Source: Pleomorphochaeta sp963678575
GTDB lineage: Bacteria; Spirochaetota; Spirochaetia; Sphaerochaetales; Sphaerochaetaceae
Direction: 5' to 3'
Length of the DNA stretch: 64,000 bases
NCBI GenBank assembly: GCA_963678575.2
Contig: CAXXHV010000001.1
Span: 372,001-436,000 of the forward strand
Part shown: positions 52,312 to 61,016 of the stretch, in pieces
How the letters are laid out: the number at the start of each line of letters is the position of its first letter
Numbering within the stretch: the stretch's first letter is position 1
The notes under the pieces: model-generated
The model's database searches: none
What the model saw: the letters and a program-made list of their open reading frames with translations, nothing else
Told to the model about the DNA's origin: nothing
Made by a program: the position numbers and the translations under genes

Positions 52312-53349
52312 ATGGGTAATAAGTTTGTTAGCTTTGGTGAAATAATGCTTAGATTAAGAAGTGAAGAACATGAGAGATTATTTCAAACTAGTAAATTAGA
52401 AGCAACTTTTGGAGGTGGTGAAGCTAATGTAGCAGTATCCCTTTCAATTTTAGGAAAAGATGCAAAATTTTTAACAGCTTTACCAGATAATGCAGTTGGA
52501 GAAGCTGCTATTAGAGAATTAAGAAAATATGGTGTAGATACATCAGATATTGTAATTACAAAAGATGGAAGAGTTGGCATTTATTTTATTGAAACTGGAG
52601 CAAATCAAAGACCTTCAGCAGTTGTATATGATAGAGCTTATAGTTCTGTTTCATTAGCTAAAACTGATTCATATGATTTTGAGAAAACATTCCATGATGC
52701 TAAGTGGTTCCATATTACAGGAATTACTCCAGCATTAAGTCAAAATGCAGCAGATTGCGCTTTAGAAGCTATGAAATATGCAAAGAAATGTGGTGTTACT
52801 GTTTCAATTGATTTAAATTATAGAAAAAAATTGTGGAAATATGGAAAGAGTGCTCCAGAAGTTATGAGAACACTTGTTCCTTATGCAGATGTTGTAATTG
52901 CAAATGAAGAAGATATCCAAAAATGTTTAGGAATAGAAGCTGATAGTGATGTTACTTCTGGCAAATTAGATACAAATGAATATCAAACACTAGCACAAAA
53001 AGTTAAAACTCAATTTCCTAATGTTGAAAAGGTTGCAATTACATTAAGAGAAAGTAAAAGTGCCGATACAAATGGATGGTCAGCCGCTTTATTAGGTTCT
53101 ACAGGATTTTATTTATCAAAACATTATGAGATGAATGATATTATAGATAGAGTTGGTGGTGGAGATTCTTTTTCTGCTGGTTTGATTTATGGTTTGAGTG
53201 AATATAGTGATGATGAAGAGTATGCCTTAAATTTTGCAGTTGCTGCTTCATGTTTAAAGCATTCAATAAATGGTGATTTTAATTTATCAAGAAAAAATGA
53301 GATAGAAGCTTTATGTAAGGGTGATGGATCAGGAAGAGTTCAAAGATAA
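52312..53349 (+). CDS. kdgK: 2-keto-3-deoxygluconate kinase (PfkB family)
   Basis: 345 residues from the ATG at 52312. An in-frame TTG at 52300 lies in the GGAGG ribosome site itself and is not used. PfkB blocks are FGEIMLRLR, FGGGEANVAVSLSILGKD, and the catalytic DRVGGGDSFSAGL near the C-terminus. It phosphorylates 2-keto-3-deoxygluconate from pectin or uronate breakdown to KDPG, the substrate of the divergent aldolase. Confidence 0.9.
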   Translation: MGNKFVSFGEIMLRLRSEEHERLFQTSKLEATFGGGEANVAVSLSILGKDAKFLTALPDNAVGEAAIRELRKYGVDTSDIVITKDGRVGIYFIETGANQRPSAVVYDRAYSSVSLAKTDSYDFEKTFHDAKWFHITGITPALSQNAADCALEAMKYAKKCGVTVSIDLNYRKKLWKYGKSAPEVMRTLVPYADVVIANEEDIQKCLGIEADSDVTSGKLDTNEYQTLAQKVKTQFPNVEKVAITLRESKSADTNGWSAALLGSTGFYLSKHYEMNDIIDRVGGGDSFSAGLIYGLSEYSDDEEYALNFAVAASCLKHSINGDFNLSRKNEIEALCKGDGSGRVQR

Positions 53350-53367
53350 TTTTTTATTGTTGTTTTT

Positions 53368-53403
53368 ACTCCATATTATTTATATTCATAGGTAATATGG
53401 AGT
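53368..53403. terminator. Bidirectional terminator kdgK/IclR
   Basis: Perfect 11-bp arms (53368-53378 with 53393-53403), T residues on one side and A/T on the other, between convergent genes. Confidence 0.85.
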
Positions 53404-53404
53404 T

Positions 53405-54163
53405 TTATTTTTCATAACCTAATAAAGCAGATATTTTATCACAAGTATCTTTTATTTTTGCAATTACTTCATTTTTATTTTTGTCTTTAAATCTAAATAT
53501 TGGCCAAGATACACTTAAAGCAGCAACTACTTCACCGCTAAAATCTCTTATGCTTGCACCAATGCAAGTAATACCCTCTTCATGTTCTTGATCGTCTTCA
53601 GCCCAACCATTTTCTTTAATATAATTTAATTGAGATTTAAGCTCATCCTTAGATAAGGTATATTTAGTAAAAGGCAAAATTTTTGTTGAATCTAAATAAT
53701 TGTCTATATCTTTTTGATTTAAATCGCTTAATAAATTTTTTCCTATTGCGGTACAATAAAGTGGGATTCTTTTTCCAACTCTTGAATACATTCTAATTGT
53801 ATATGAAGACTCTCTTTTTAAAATATATACAGCGTGATTTTCATCTAATATTCCCATATGAACCGTTTCATTAAAATAAGTGCATAATTCATCAGCAAAA
53901 GGAGCTGCAATATCTATTAGATTAATATGTGATAAACTATTTGATCCTATACTAAACATTTTAAGAGTTAAACTATATAAATCATTATTATCTTTATAAA
54001 CATATCCTAAAGTTATTAATGAATTTAAAAAACGTAAAAGAGATGGTTTTGGTAAATCTGTTTTTTTTGCTAATTGTTCAAGATTTATTTTTTTAATTTT
54101 CGATAATGTTTCAAGTATTAAAATAGTTCTGTTTACAGCACTTAATTGATTTTTATTTTCCAT
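53405..54163 (-). CDS. IclR family transcriptional regulator (KdgR-like)
   Basis: 252 residues. N-terminal winged helix: AVNRTILILETLSKIKKINL then QLAKKTDLPKPSLLRFLNSL. The C-terminal effector domain has VGKRIPLYCTAIGKNLLS, GWAEDDQEHEEGITCIGASI and VVAALSVSWP. Beside KDG genes it most likely acts as their KdgR-type repressor, releasing DNA when KDG binds. AGAGAGAAG precedes the ATG. Confidence 0.9.
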   Translation of the reverse strand: MENKNQLSAVNRTILILETLSKIKKINLEQLAKKTDLPKPSLLRFLNSLITLGYVYKDNNDLYSLTLKMFSIGSNSLSHINLIDIAAPFADELCTYFNETVHMGILDENHAVYILKRESSYTIRMYSRVGKRIPLYCTAIGKNLLSDLNQKDIDNYLDSTKILPFTKYTLSKDELKSQLNYIKENGWAEDDQEHEEGITCIGASIRDFSGEVVAALSVSWPIFRFKDKNKNEVIAKIKDTCDKISALLGYEK

Positions 54164-54345
54164 TTTCTTCTCTCTTTAGTATTTTCTATAATTATATAAT
54201 ATTTTATAAAAAGTGTACAAAGGAAATGGTCTCTTTTATTTTTTAATTTTATTTATTAAAATAATAAAAATTTATATTTAATTATGTGAAAAATTGAAAT
54301 AAAATATATAGGTAATTTTATTAATAAAAATATTAGGAGTGTTTT

Positions 54346-54909
54346 ATGTCGTTAGTTACTAAAAATGCATTAGCAAATAGTTTAAAGAAATTATTAAAGA
54401 CAAAAACACTAGATAAAATTACTATTACTGAAATAGTAGATGATTGTGGAATAAATAGACAATCTTTTTATTATCATTATAAAAATATATATGATTTAGT
54501 TGCTTGGACCTTTGCTATGGATGTGGAATCAAGTCTAAAAGACAAAGTAAATTATTCTGATTGGCAAGAAGGTTTTCTAGTTATTTTAAATTATTGTAAG
54601 AATCATAAACTTATTATTCATAATTTATATCATAGCCAAGGGAAAAATATTATTGAAGATGGTTTGAAAAATTACGTAATTAATCTTTTATTGAAAGTAA
54701 TAGAGGAAGAGATCCATAGTTTAAATATTAAGGTTTCAAAAGAAGATGAAATTTTTATAGCGAATTATAATATGTTTGCTTTTGTTGGTTTAATAATGTT
54801 GTGGATTGAAAAAGATATGGAAGAAGACCATATCTTAATAATAAAAAGGATACATACCCTTATTGAAGGGGATTTTAAAAAAGCTCTTTTGTCTTTTTCT
54901 TCAAAATAA
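54346..54909 (+). CDS. TetR family regulator with DhaS-like C-terminus
   Basis: 187 residues. HTH: LDKITITEIVDDCGINRQSF followed by YYHYKNIYDLVAW. The C-terminal half matches the TetR_C_7/DhaS-type segment (NYCKNHKLIIHNLYHSQG). AGGAG lies before the ATG. It precedes oleate hydratase by 117 bases on the same strand and may sense a fatty acid, by position. Confidence 0.85.
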   Translation: MSLVTKNALANSLKKLLKTKTLDKITITEIVDDCGINRQSFYYHYKNIYDLVAWTFAMDVESSLKDKVNYSDWQEGFLVILNYCKNHKLIIHNLYHSQGKNIIEDGLKNYVINLLLKVIEEEIHSLNIKVSKEDEIFIANYNMFAFVGLIMLWIEKDMEEDHILIIKRIHTLIEGDFKKALLSFSSK

Positions 54910-55026
54910 TATTTATACAATTCAATACATTTGTCATTTTTTTATACATTGTGAGAAATTTGTTTATTTTAATAATCATCATTTAGTCATATCTTTTTTC
55001 TATATTCATTGAATAGGAGAAATATT

Positions 55027-56799
55027 ATGTATTACAGCAAAGGAAATTATGAAGCTTTTTCAACTCCAGTTAAACCTGAAGGAGTTGATAATAAATCAGC
55101 ATATCTTGTAGGAGCCGGGCTTGCTACTTTATCAAGTGCTTGTTTTTTAATTCGTGACGGACAAATGAAAGGTGAAAATATTCATATTTTTGAAGAAATG
55201 GATATTGCAGGTGGTGCTTGTGATGGTATCCATAATAGTGAAAAAGGTTTTGTTATTAGAGGTGGAAGAGAAATGGAACAAAATTTTGAATGCCTCTGGG
55301 ATTTATTTCGATCTATTCCTTCTTTAGAAAATAAAGAGATATCTGTGTTAGATGAATTTTACAGATTGAACAAAAAAGACCCAAATTATTCTTTAATGAG
55401 AGTAACTGAAAATAGAGGTATGGATGCTCATACTGAAGGAAAAATGGGATTAAGTGAAGAAGGAGCCAAAGAATTGTTAAATTTATTCTTTACTCCAGAA
55501 GAAGAAATGGACGGTAAAAATATTGAAGATTATTTATCAGATAATTTCTTTAAATCAAACTTTTGGCTATATTGGAGAACAATGTTTGCTTTTGAACAAT
55601 GGCATTCAGCTATTGAAATGAAGCGTTATATTCAAAGATTCATTCATCATATTGGATCTCTCCCAGATTTTTCATCTTTAAAATTTACTAAATATAATCA
55701 ATATGAATCACTTATCTTACCTATGATTAAATACTTAGAAGCTAACAATGTTGATTTTCAATATAATGCAACTGTAACAAATGTTATTTTAGGTAATTGT
55801 GGAGATGATAAAATTGCAAAGCAATTTGTTTATACTCAAGATGGAAATGAAAAAACTATTGATTTAAGTGAAAACGATTTAGTATTTGTTACAAATGGTA
55901 GTTGTACTGAAAATGCCTCATTAGGAGATCATCATACTAAAGCAGAATTAGATAGTTCAATTAAGGGTTGTTGGAAATTGTGGGAAAATATTTCAAATCA
56001 AGATTCATCTTTAGGCAATCCAAAAGTATTTTGTGGTGATACAACAAAATCAAATTGGGAATCATGTACTGTTACAACATTAGATAACAAAATTCCTCCT
56101 TACATTCAAAAAATATGTAAAAGAGATCCATTTTCAGGTAAAGTTGTAACAGGAGGAATTGTTACTTGTAAAGATTCTTCTTGGTTAATGAGTTATACAT
56201 TAAACAGACAACCTCATTTTGCAAAGCAACCTAAAGACCAATTAGTTGTTTGGGTATATAGCCTATTTACAGATGTCCCTGGAGACTATGTAAAAAAAGC
56301 AATGAAAGACTGTTCTGGTTTAGAGATTACAAAAGAATGGTTATATCATATTGGTGTTCCTGTTGAACAAATTGATGATTTAGCACAAAACAGTGCAAAT
56401 GCTGTTCCAGTTATGATGCCATATATTACAGCATTCTTTATGCCTAGAAAAGCTGGAGATAGGCCTTTGGTTGTTCCAAAAAATTATAAGAATTTAGCAT
56501 TTATTGGACAATTCGCTGAAACTCCAAGAGATACAGTTTTTACAACAGAATATTCAGTAAGAACAGCTATGGAAGCTGTATATACGCTATTAAACATAGA
56601 TAGAGGTGTTCCTGAAGTATTTGGCTCAGTATATGATGTAAGGGTTTTATTGGATTCAAGTGTTAAAACTCTTGATGGGAACTCTCCATTAAGTACAATA
56701 GATTTAAATATGAAAGAGAAAATGGCTTTAAAGAAAATTTTAGCTAAAATAAAAAATACTGATGTTGAAAAATTATTGAAGGAATATAAAGTCATTTAA
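55027..56799 (+). CDS. ohyA: Oleate hydratase
   Basis: 590 residues from ATG 55027, with AGGAGA 7 bases upstream; an upstream in-frame TTG overlaps that site. FAD enzyme (myosin-cross-reactive-antigen family) that adds water to oleic acid, giving 10-hydroxystearate, which protects gut bacteria from free unsaturated fatty acids. Seen: AYLVGAGLATLSSACFL nucleotide fold, FEEMDIAGGACDG, RGGREMEQNFECLWDLF, FAFEQWHSAIEMKRYIQRF and the C-terminal FIGQFAETPRDTVFTTEYSV block (in part). Suggests a host-associated habitat. Confidence 0.93.
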   Translation: MYYSKGNYEAFSTPVKPEGVDNKSAYLVGAGLATLSSACFLIRDGQMKGENIHIFEEMDIAGGACDGIHNSEKGFVIRGGREMEQNFECLWDLFRSIPSLENKEISVLDEFYRLNKKDPNYSLMRVTENRGMDAHTEGKMGLSEEGAKELLNLFFTPEEEMDGKNIEDYLSDNFFKSNFWLYWRTMFAFEQWHSAIEMKRYIQRFIHHIGSLPDFSSLKFTKYNQYESLILPMIKYLEANNVDFQYNATVTNVILGNCGDDKIAKQFVYTQDGNEKTIDLSENDLVFVTNGSCTENASLGDHHTKAELDSSIKGCWKLWENISNQDSSLGNPKVFCGDTTKSNWESCTVTTLDNKIPPYIQKICKRDPFSGKVVTGGIVTCKDSSWLMSYTLNRQPHFAKQPKDQLVVWVYSLFTDVPGDYVKKAMKDCSGLEITKEWLYHIGVPVEQIDDLAQNSANAVPVMMPYITAFFMPRKAGDRPLVVPKNYKNLAFIGQFAETPRDTVFTTEYSVRTAMEAVYTLLNIDRGVPEVFGSVYDVRVLLDSSVKTLDGNSPLSTIDLNMKEKMALKKILAKIKNTDVEKLLKEYKVI

Positions 56800-56873
56800 T
56801 TTATTCGAATTAAAGGAATAAATATCATAAGTAGTTATTAAAATATATTATTTATGAATATATAAACAATTTA

Positions 56874-56901
56874 AAAGGCACCATTTAACTGGTGCCTTTC
56901 T
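56874..56901 (+). terminator. Terminator of ohyA
   Basis: AAAGGCACCA (56874-56883) pairs perfectly with TGGTGCCTTT (56890-56899), loop of 6, short T-rich tail. Also faces the convergent gene. Confidence 0.8.
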
Positions 56902-56933
56902 ATTTAGGAGGGATTTATATATTGTTTTATTTA

Positions 56934-57431
56934 CTATTGGATTGAGTATTCAATTTTTACATTACTTACATAGTTACCAGCAGGAAGTTCTGAGTTACCA
57001 GACCAACTTAAGTTGAATTTATTAACTAGTAATGAAATATGTTTTCCAGCTACTAAAGTATCAAGTGAAGAAATTGTATTTACTTGTGGTTTAATATTTG
57101 AATCAAAATCATTTCTACCATTGTTTAAAGTTGTTTTAAAGGTATCAGGAGAAACTTTTACTGTAACAGCTAAGTCTTTATTCATATTAGATGTAGCATT
57201 AATAGTAAAGTCTTTAGTTGAACCATTTTCAGTTAAAGGAGCTACAAAGATAGAATAATCTTCAACACCATCATTTAATACTTCATTGTTATAAGCTAAT
57301 TGATAAGAAACAGGAGTTTCTTTAATAGAAGTCTTTAATTGAACTTCAGCTGATTTACCAGAAGATACTGTAGCGAACATAGAAGTCATTGCGATTGCAC
57401 TTATAGTTAAGATAGTTAATAGTTTTTTCAT
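56934..57431 (-). CDS. Small secreted beta-rich protein, unknown
   Basis: 165 residues with a signal peptide (MKKLLTILTISAIAMTSMFA). The mature part has alternating hydrophobic/polar strands and no cysteine, ending GNYVSNVKIEYSIQ, similar in style to pilin-like or beta-sandwich periplasmic proteins. No family recognised. It has a strong consensus promoter, so it is probably abundant. Confidence 0.7.
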   Translation of the reverse strand: MKKLLTILTISAIAMTSMFATVSSGKSAEVQLKTSIKETPVSYQLAYNNEVLNDGVEDYSIFVAPLTENGSTKDFTINATSNMNKDLAVTVKVSPDTFKTTLNNGRNDFDSNIKPQVNTISSLDTLVAGKHISLLVNKFNLSWSGNSELPAGNYVSNVKIEYSIQ

Positions 57432-57474
57432 AATTTAGTTTTCCTTTTAAATTAATTTGATTTGTTATGATTAA

Positions 57475-57503
57475 ACTATACAATACTCTGTAACTTATGT
57501 CAA
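57475..57503 (-). promoter_or_regulatory. Strong sigma-70 promoter of the secreted-protein gene
   Basis: Minus strand TTGACA (57503-57498), 17 bases, TATAGT (57480-57475). Leader of about 35 bases with AAAGGAAA before the ATG. Confidence 0.8.
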
Positions 57504-57826
57504 CAATTATTTAACAAAAAATACAAAAAAAATAATAAAAATAGTTAATTGCTTATAATGTAAAGAATTAAACATGTATAAGTTATATAATAGTTATGTA
57601 ACTTATGCAATAAGTGCTACTTTTTGAGTATTTTATAGGATATTGTTTATAACTTTCTTATGGGTAAATTAGAAAATAAAAAGAAAAACTTGCAAATTGA
57701 AGATGTAAATAGTTAAAAGAGTGAGAAATTAATAACTCTTTGATTAGAAAAATATTTAATAATATAGAGCATAATATAAATACTTTCCTTGAAACTATAC
57801 TAATTAAAAGCACAATCATTTAGCAC
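57504..57826. other. AT-rich intergenic region
   Basis: No convincing ORF. GTAACTTATG occurs at 57598-57607 and again inside the promoter spacer of the secreted-protein gene (57490-57499), a possible shared regulator site. Otherwise nothing recognised. Confidence 0.45.
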
Positions 57827-57855
57827 TTGTTAATACAAAAAATAAAAGTTAATAT
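57827..57855 (+). promoter_or_regulatory. Predicted promoter of the MATE gene, near-leaderless
   Basis: TTGTTA (57827-57832), 17 bases, TAATAT (57850-57855). The predicted start is about three bases before the ATG at 57865, and no ribosome site is present. Confidence 0.55.
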
Positions 57856-57864
57856 TTATTCTAG

Positions 57865-59217
57865 ATGAAACAATTGCAAAATGATAAATTATTATTCTCT
57901 AATTCTTATTTGCTGAAATTAATTCTCCCTCTTTTTGGAGAACAATTTTTTTCTATCTTAGTTGGAATTGTTGATTCTATTATGGTAGCTTCTTGTGGTG
58001 AGGCTGCAATTAGTGGTGTATCATTAATTGACGCTATTTATGCTTTATTTTTCTTTTTAGCTACAGCCTTCGCAACTGGAGGAGCTGTTGTTACAAGTCA
58101 GTATCTTGGGAGAAAAGAATATAATAATGCTAAAGGTGCTGCTAAACAATTAATATATATTTCCGTAATATTTGGGCTTTTAATGGCTTTAATTTTTATT
58201 CCTATTAAGAAACAATTAATATCGTTAATATTTGGGAATCTTGAAAAAGCAGTATTTGATGCCAGCATAACTTATTTTGATTATATATTTATTTCAATTC
58301 CTTTTTTATGTTTATTTTCTTCCGCTTCTGCTCTTTTTAGATCAGCTGGTAATAGCAAAATATCTTTGCAGGTTTCAATTATCATGAATATATTGAATAT
58401 TGTTTTTAATGCAATTTTAATATATGGGTTAAATTTGGGAGTAAAAGGAGCAGGTATTGCAACTTTAATTTCTAGAGCTGTTGCCGGAGTATTGATGATA
58501 TTCTTTATAACAAAACTTAATACTCAAATTAGAATTAAACATTTATTTAAAGTTAGATTTAATTGGTATTTCTTGAAGAAAATTTTTGCAATAAGTGTTC
58601 CTAATGCTATTGAAAATAGTGTGTTTCAGTTTGGAAAAATTGCTGTCCAAAGTCTTGTTGCAAGTTTAGGTGTTGCTTCTATTGCAGCTAATGTAGTTGT
58701 TGGAAATCTATGTACTTTTGCTAATTTGCCTGGTCTTGCCATATCTATGGCTTCTACAACAATTATTGGACAATGTTTAGGCGCTGGAGAAAAAAAACAA
58801 GCGCGATATTATTCAAAGAAATTATTATCATTATCCGTTTTAACAATTTCTATTTTTGCTACAGTTTTAATTATTTTTAGAAACCCTATAATATCATTAT
58901 ATAATTTGACGCAGACTGCATCTTCTTTAGCTTCATCAGTTAGCTTTTTTGTTTTAATAATGACTTCTCTTTTATGGACATTTGCTTTTGCTACTCCTAA
59001 TTTATTGAGAGCAGCTGGGGATGTGAAATTTACTTTAGTATGTTCTATTATAAGTTTATTTTTGTTTAGAATCACAGGAGCTTATATTTTTACAAAAATC
59101 TTTGGACTAGGCTTAATGGGAATATGGGTTGCTATGATTATAGATTGGGTTTGTAGAGCTTCTTGTTATTTGCTAAGGATAAATGGTGATGTTTGGTTAG
59201 GGAAAAAAGTAATTTAA
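57865..59217 (+). CDS. MATE family multidrug/toxin exporter
   Basis: 450 residues with twelve transmembrane helices in two related halves. N-terminal GEQFFSILVGIVDSIMVASC and the GGAVVTSQYLGRKEYNNAKG region are MATE hallmarks; NGYGAKAA-like second-half repeats appear as TTIIGQCLGAGEKKQAR. It uses an ion gradient to expel cationic compounds. Monocistronic, regulator unknown. Confidence 0.88.
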   Translation: MKQLQNDKLLFSNSYLLKLILPLFGEQFFSILVGIVDSIMVASCGEAAISGVSLIDAIYALFFFLATAFATGGAVVTSQYLGRKEYNNAKGAAKQLIYISVIFGLLMALIFIPIKKQLISLIFGNLEKAVFDASITYFDYIFISIPFLCLFSSASALFRSAGNSKISLQVSIIMNILNIVFNAILIYGLNLGVKGAGIATLISRAVAGVLMIFFITKLNTQIRIKHLFKVRFNWYFLKKIFAISVPNAIENSVFQFGKIAVQSLVASLGVASIAANVVVGNLCTFANLPGLAISMASTTIIGQCLGAGEKKQARYYSKKLLSLSVLTISIFATVLIIFRNPIISLYNLTQTASSLASSVSFFVLIMTSLLWTFAFATPNLLRAAGDVKFTLVCSIISLFLFRITGAYIFTKIFGLGLMGIWVAMIIDWVCRASCYLLRINGDVWLGKKVI

Positions 59218-59543
59218 CTTAAAATTTAATATATATTCTAATATAAGAATCTCAATAGTGATTAAAAAAAATAACTTCTATTTTTAAATAATTTAGTTTT
59301 TAAAGTAGTAATAAATTATATTTATGTCCATTATTGCAAAATTAAGTATAGCTTATACGCGTTTTAAGACATTTGCTATTTTGAATAAAGAATCTTTTTA
59401 TAAGAAAGATTTTATTCATACAATTGCTATTTGGGCGTCCCTCAATATTAATGCTTGTATTTATCGTTTTATTTGTTTTTTAGTATTTTGTATAGCAAGT
59501 GAATCAACAGGAATATCCGTATTATATTCTTTATTAATATGAA
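59218..59543. other. Intergenic region without a supported gene
   Basis: A 72-codon frame exists on the plus strand (59324-59542) but lacks a ribosome site and any recognisable feature. Nothing else seen. Confidence 0.5.
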
Positions 59544-61013
59544 TTATAATGTTTCATTATTTTCATATGCTTGTTTATATAAAGAAGGATTGATATCAAA
59601 TTTCTGATTGAATACTTTAGAAAAATAAGCAGAATCAAGAAAGCCAACATTTATTGCAGTATCTTTTACACTGTTTCCCTCAATAAGTAATATTTTTGCT
59701 TTTTCCATCCTAATATTTGTTAAATGATCAATAAAACTTATATTGTTATAGGCTTTAAAAAGCTTTGAAAAATATTTAGTATTCATATTAAGAATATTTG
59801 AATAATCATCCATTGTGATTTGTCTGTTATAATTAATTTCAATCTCTTTCATTATTTCTTTAAAAATTCTTTCATATCTATCTCTTTTATCACTAATAAG
59901 AGCTTCTATAGCATTATCAATTAAATTGAATAAAAAAATTTCTATTTCAATTATATTTTTTTGTGGTTTTTGATAATTAAAGAAAGGTATTTTTTTCGAT
60001 AATGTATGTTTTAATATCAATGCATCTTGATAATAGCTTTCAAGAATGGCATTTTTATCAAGTAATGATAAAGAATCATAAAGTTTATGAGCAATTTCTC
60101 TTGCTTTTTTATTATTACAATCAAAGATTTCTTTCTCGATTTGATTTAAATATTGAGAGTTATCATTTTTCAAAAAAAATTCATCTTGCGAATTAAATTC
60201 ATGAATATATTCATTATTTGATTTAGCAATACTATAGGCAATGGATGCTTCTCTAATTGATTTAGGTAATTCTTTTAATGAAGAAAACACTCTTCCTATT
60301 GCTATAGTAATATTATAACTTTTTGTACTAGAAGTATTTTTTAATTGTTTAAAAAAATTACTTTTTGAATTAGGGAAAACTATAATCGTAGTTCTATCTG
60401 AGGTTGGGAAATAATAAAATCTACTACTAAAAAAACCTTTTTGTTCAAAAAATTTTTTTAAATTATTAATATTAACTTCGCTAACAATAAGGCAGACTCC
60501 TTCAAAATATGAAGAATCTCTGATATTAAAATATTCATTTAATATATCTTCATTAATTAAGCCATGTTTCATTGATGCAAAAAAAGATCTTGAAAATTGA
60601 TTTACAACGGTTTTTAATTCTTCATTCTTAGTTTTTTTCTCAAATTGTTTTTGTTCAATAAATTTTGATAATAATTTATATAAATCATTTTTGTTAATTG
60701 GTTTTACTAAATACTCTAAAGCTCCAATTTTTATTGCTGATTTTGCAAAGTCAAAAGTACTCCAAGCTGTTAAATATACAATGGGGATATTAGTATTTAA
60801 TTCTCTTATTTTTTTTCCAGCTTCTATTCCATCTACTAATGGCATTTTAATATCTAAAATAACAAAATCTATTTGTTCTTTCTCAAAAATAAATAAAGCT
60901 TCTTTTCCGTTTTTAGCTTTTATAACATTAAAAGGTAGATTCTTCTTTTTTATAAGAAATTCGATAGCATCTCTTTCAATTTGTTCATCATCTGCTATTA
61001 ATAAATTGTACAT
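59544..61013 (-). CDS. Response regulator, receiver plus AraC-type DNA-binding domain
   Basis: 489 residues. Receiver: Asp8/Asp9, phospho-site Asp54 in FVILDIKMP, Thr in LTAWS, Lys in YLVKPINK. The C-terminal AraC pair contains NMNTKYFSKLFKAYNN and VGFLDSAYFSKVFNQKF. It follows its kinase gene by 3 bases. Divergent from a TRAP transporter operon, which it most likely controls, as DctR-type regulators do. Confidence 0.92.
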   Translation of the reverse strand: MYNLLIADDEQIERDAIEFLIKKKNLPFNVIKAKNGKEALFIFEKEQIDFVILDIKMPLVDGIEAGKKIRELNTNIPIVYLTAWSTFDFAKSAIKIGALEYLVKPINKNDLYKLLSKFIEQKQFEKKTKNEELKTVVNQFSRSFFASMKHGLINEDILNEYFNIRDSSYFEGVCLIVSEVNINNLKKFFEQKGFFSSRFYYFPTSDRTTIIVFPNSKSNFFKQLKNTSSTKSYNITIAIGRVFSSLKELPKSIREASIAYSIAKSNNEYIHEFNSQDEFFLKNDNSQYLNQIEKEIFDCNNKKAREIAHKLYDSLSLLDKNAILESYYQDALILKHTLSKKIPFFNYQKPQKNIIEIEIFLFNLIDNAIEALISDKRDRYERIFKEIMKEIEINYNRQITMDDYSNILNMNTKYFSKLFKAYNNISFIDHLTNIRMEKAKILLIEGNSVKDTAINVGFLDSAYFSKVFNQKFDINPSLYKQAYENNETL

Positions 61014-61016
61014 ATC

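Noticed and set aside
59324..59542. 72-codon ORF between the MATE gene and the third response regulator
   Set aside because: No ribosome site, no recognisable domain, and Cys/Ile-rich composition typical of chance frames in AT-rich DNA.
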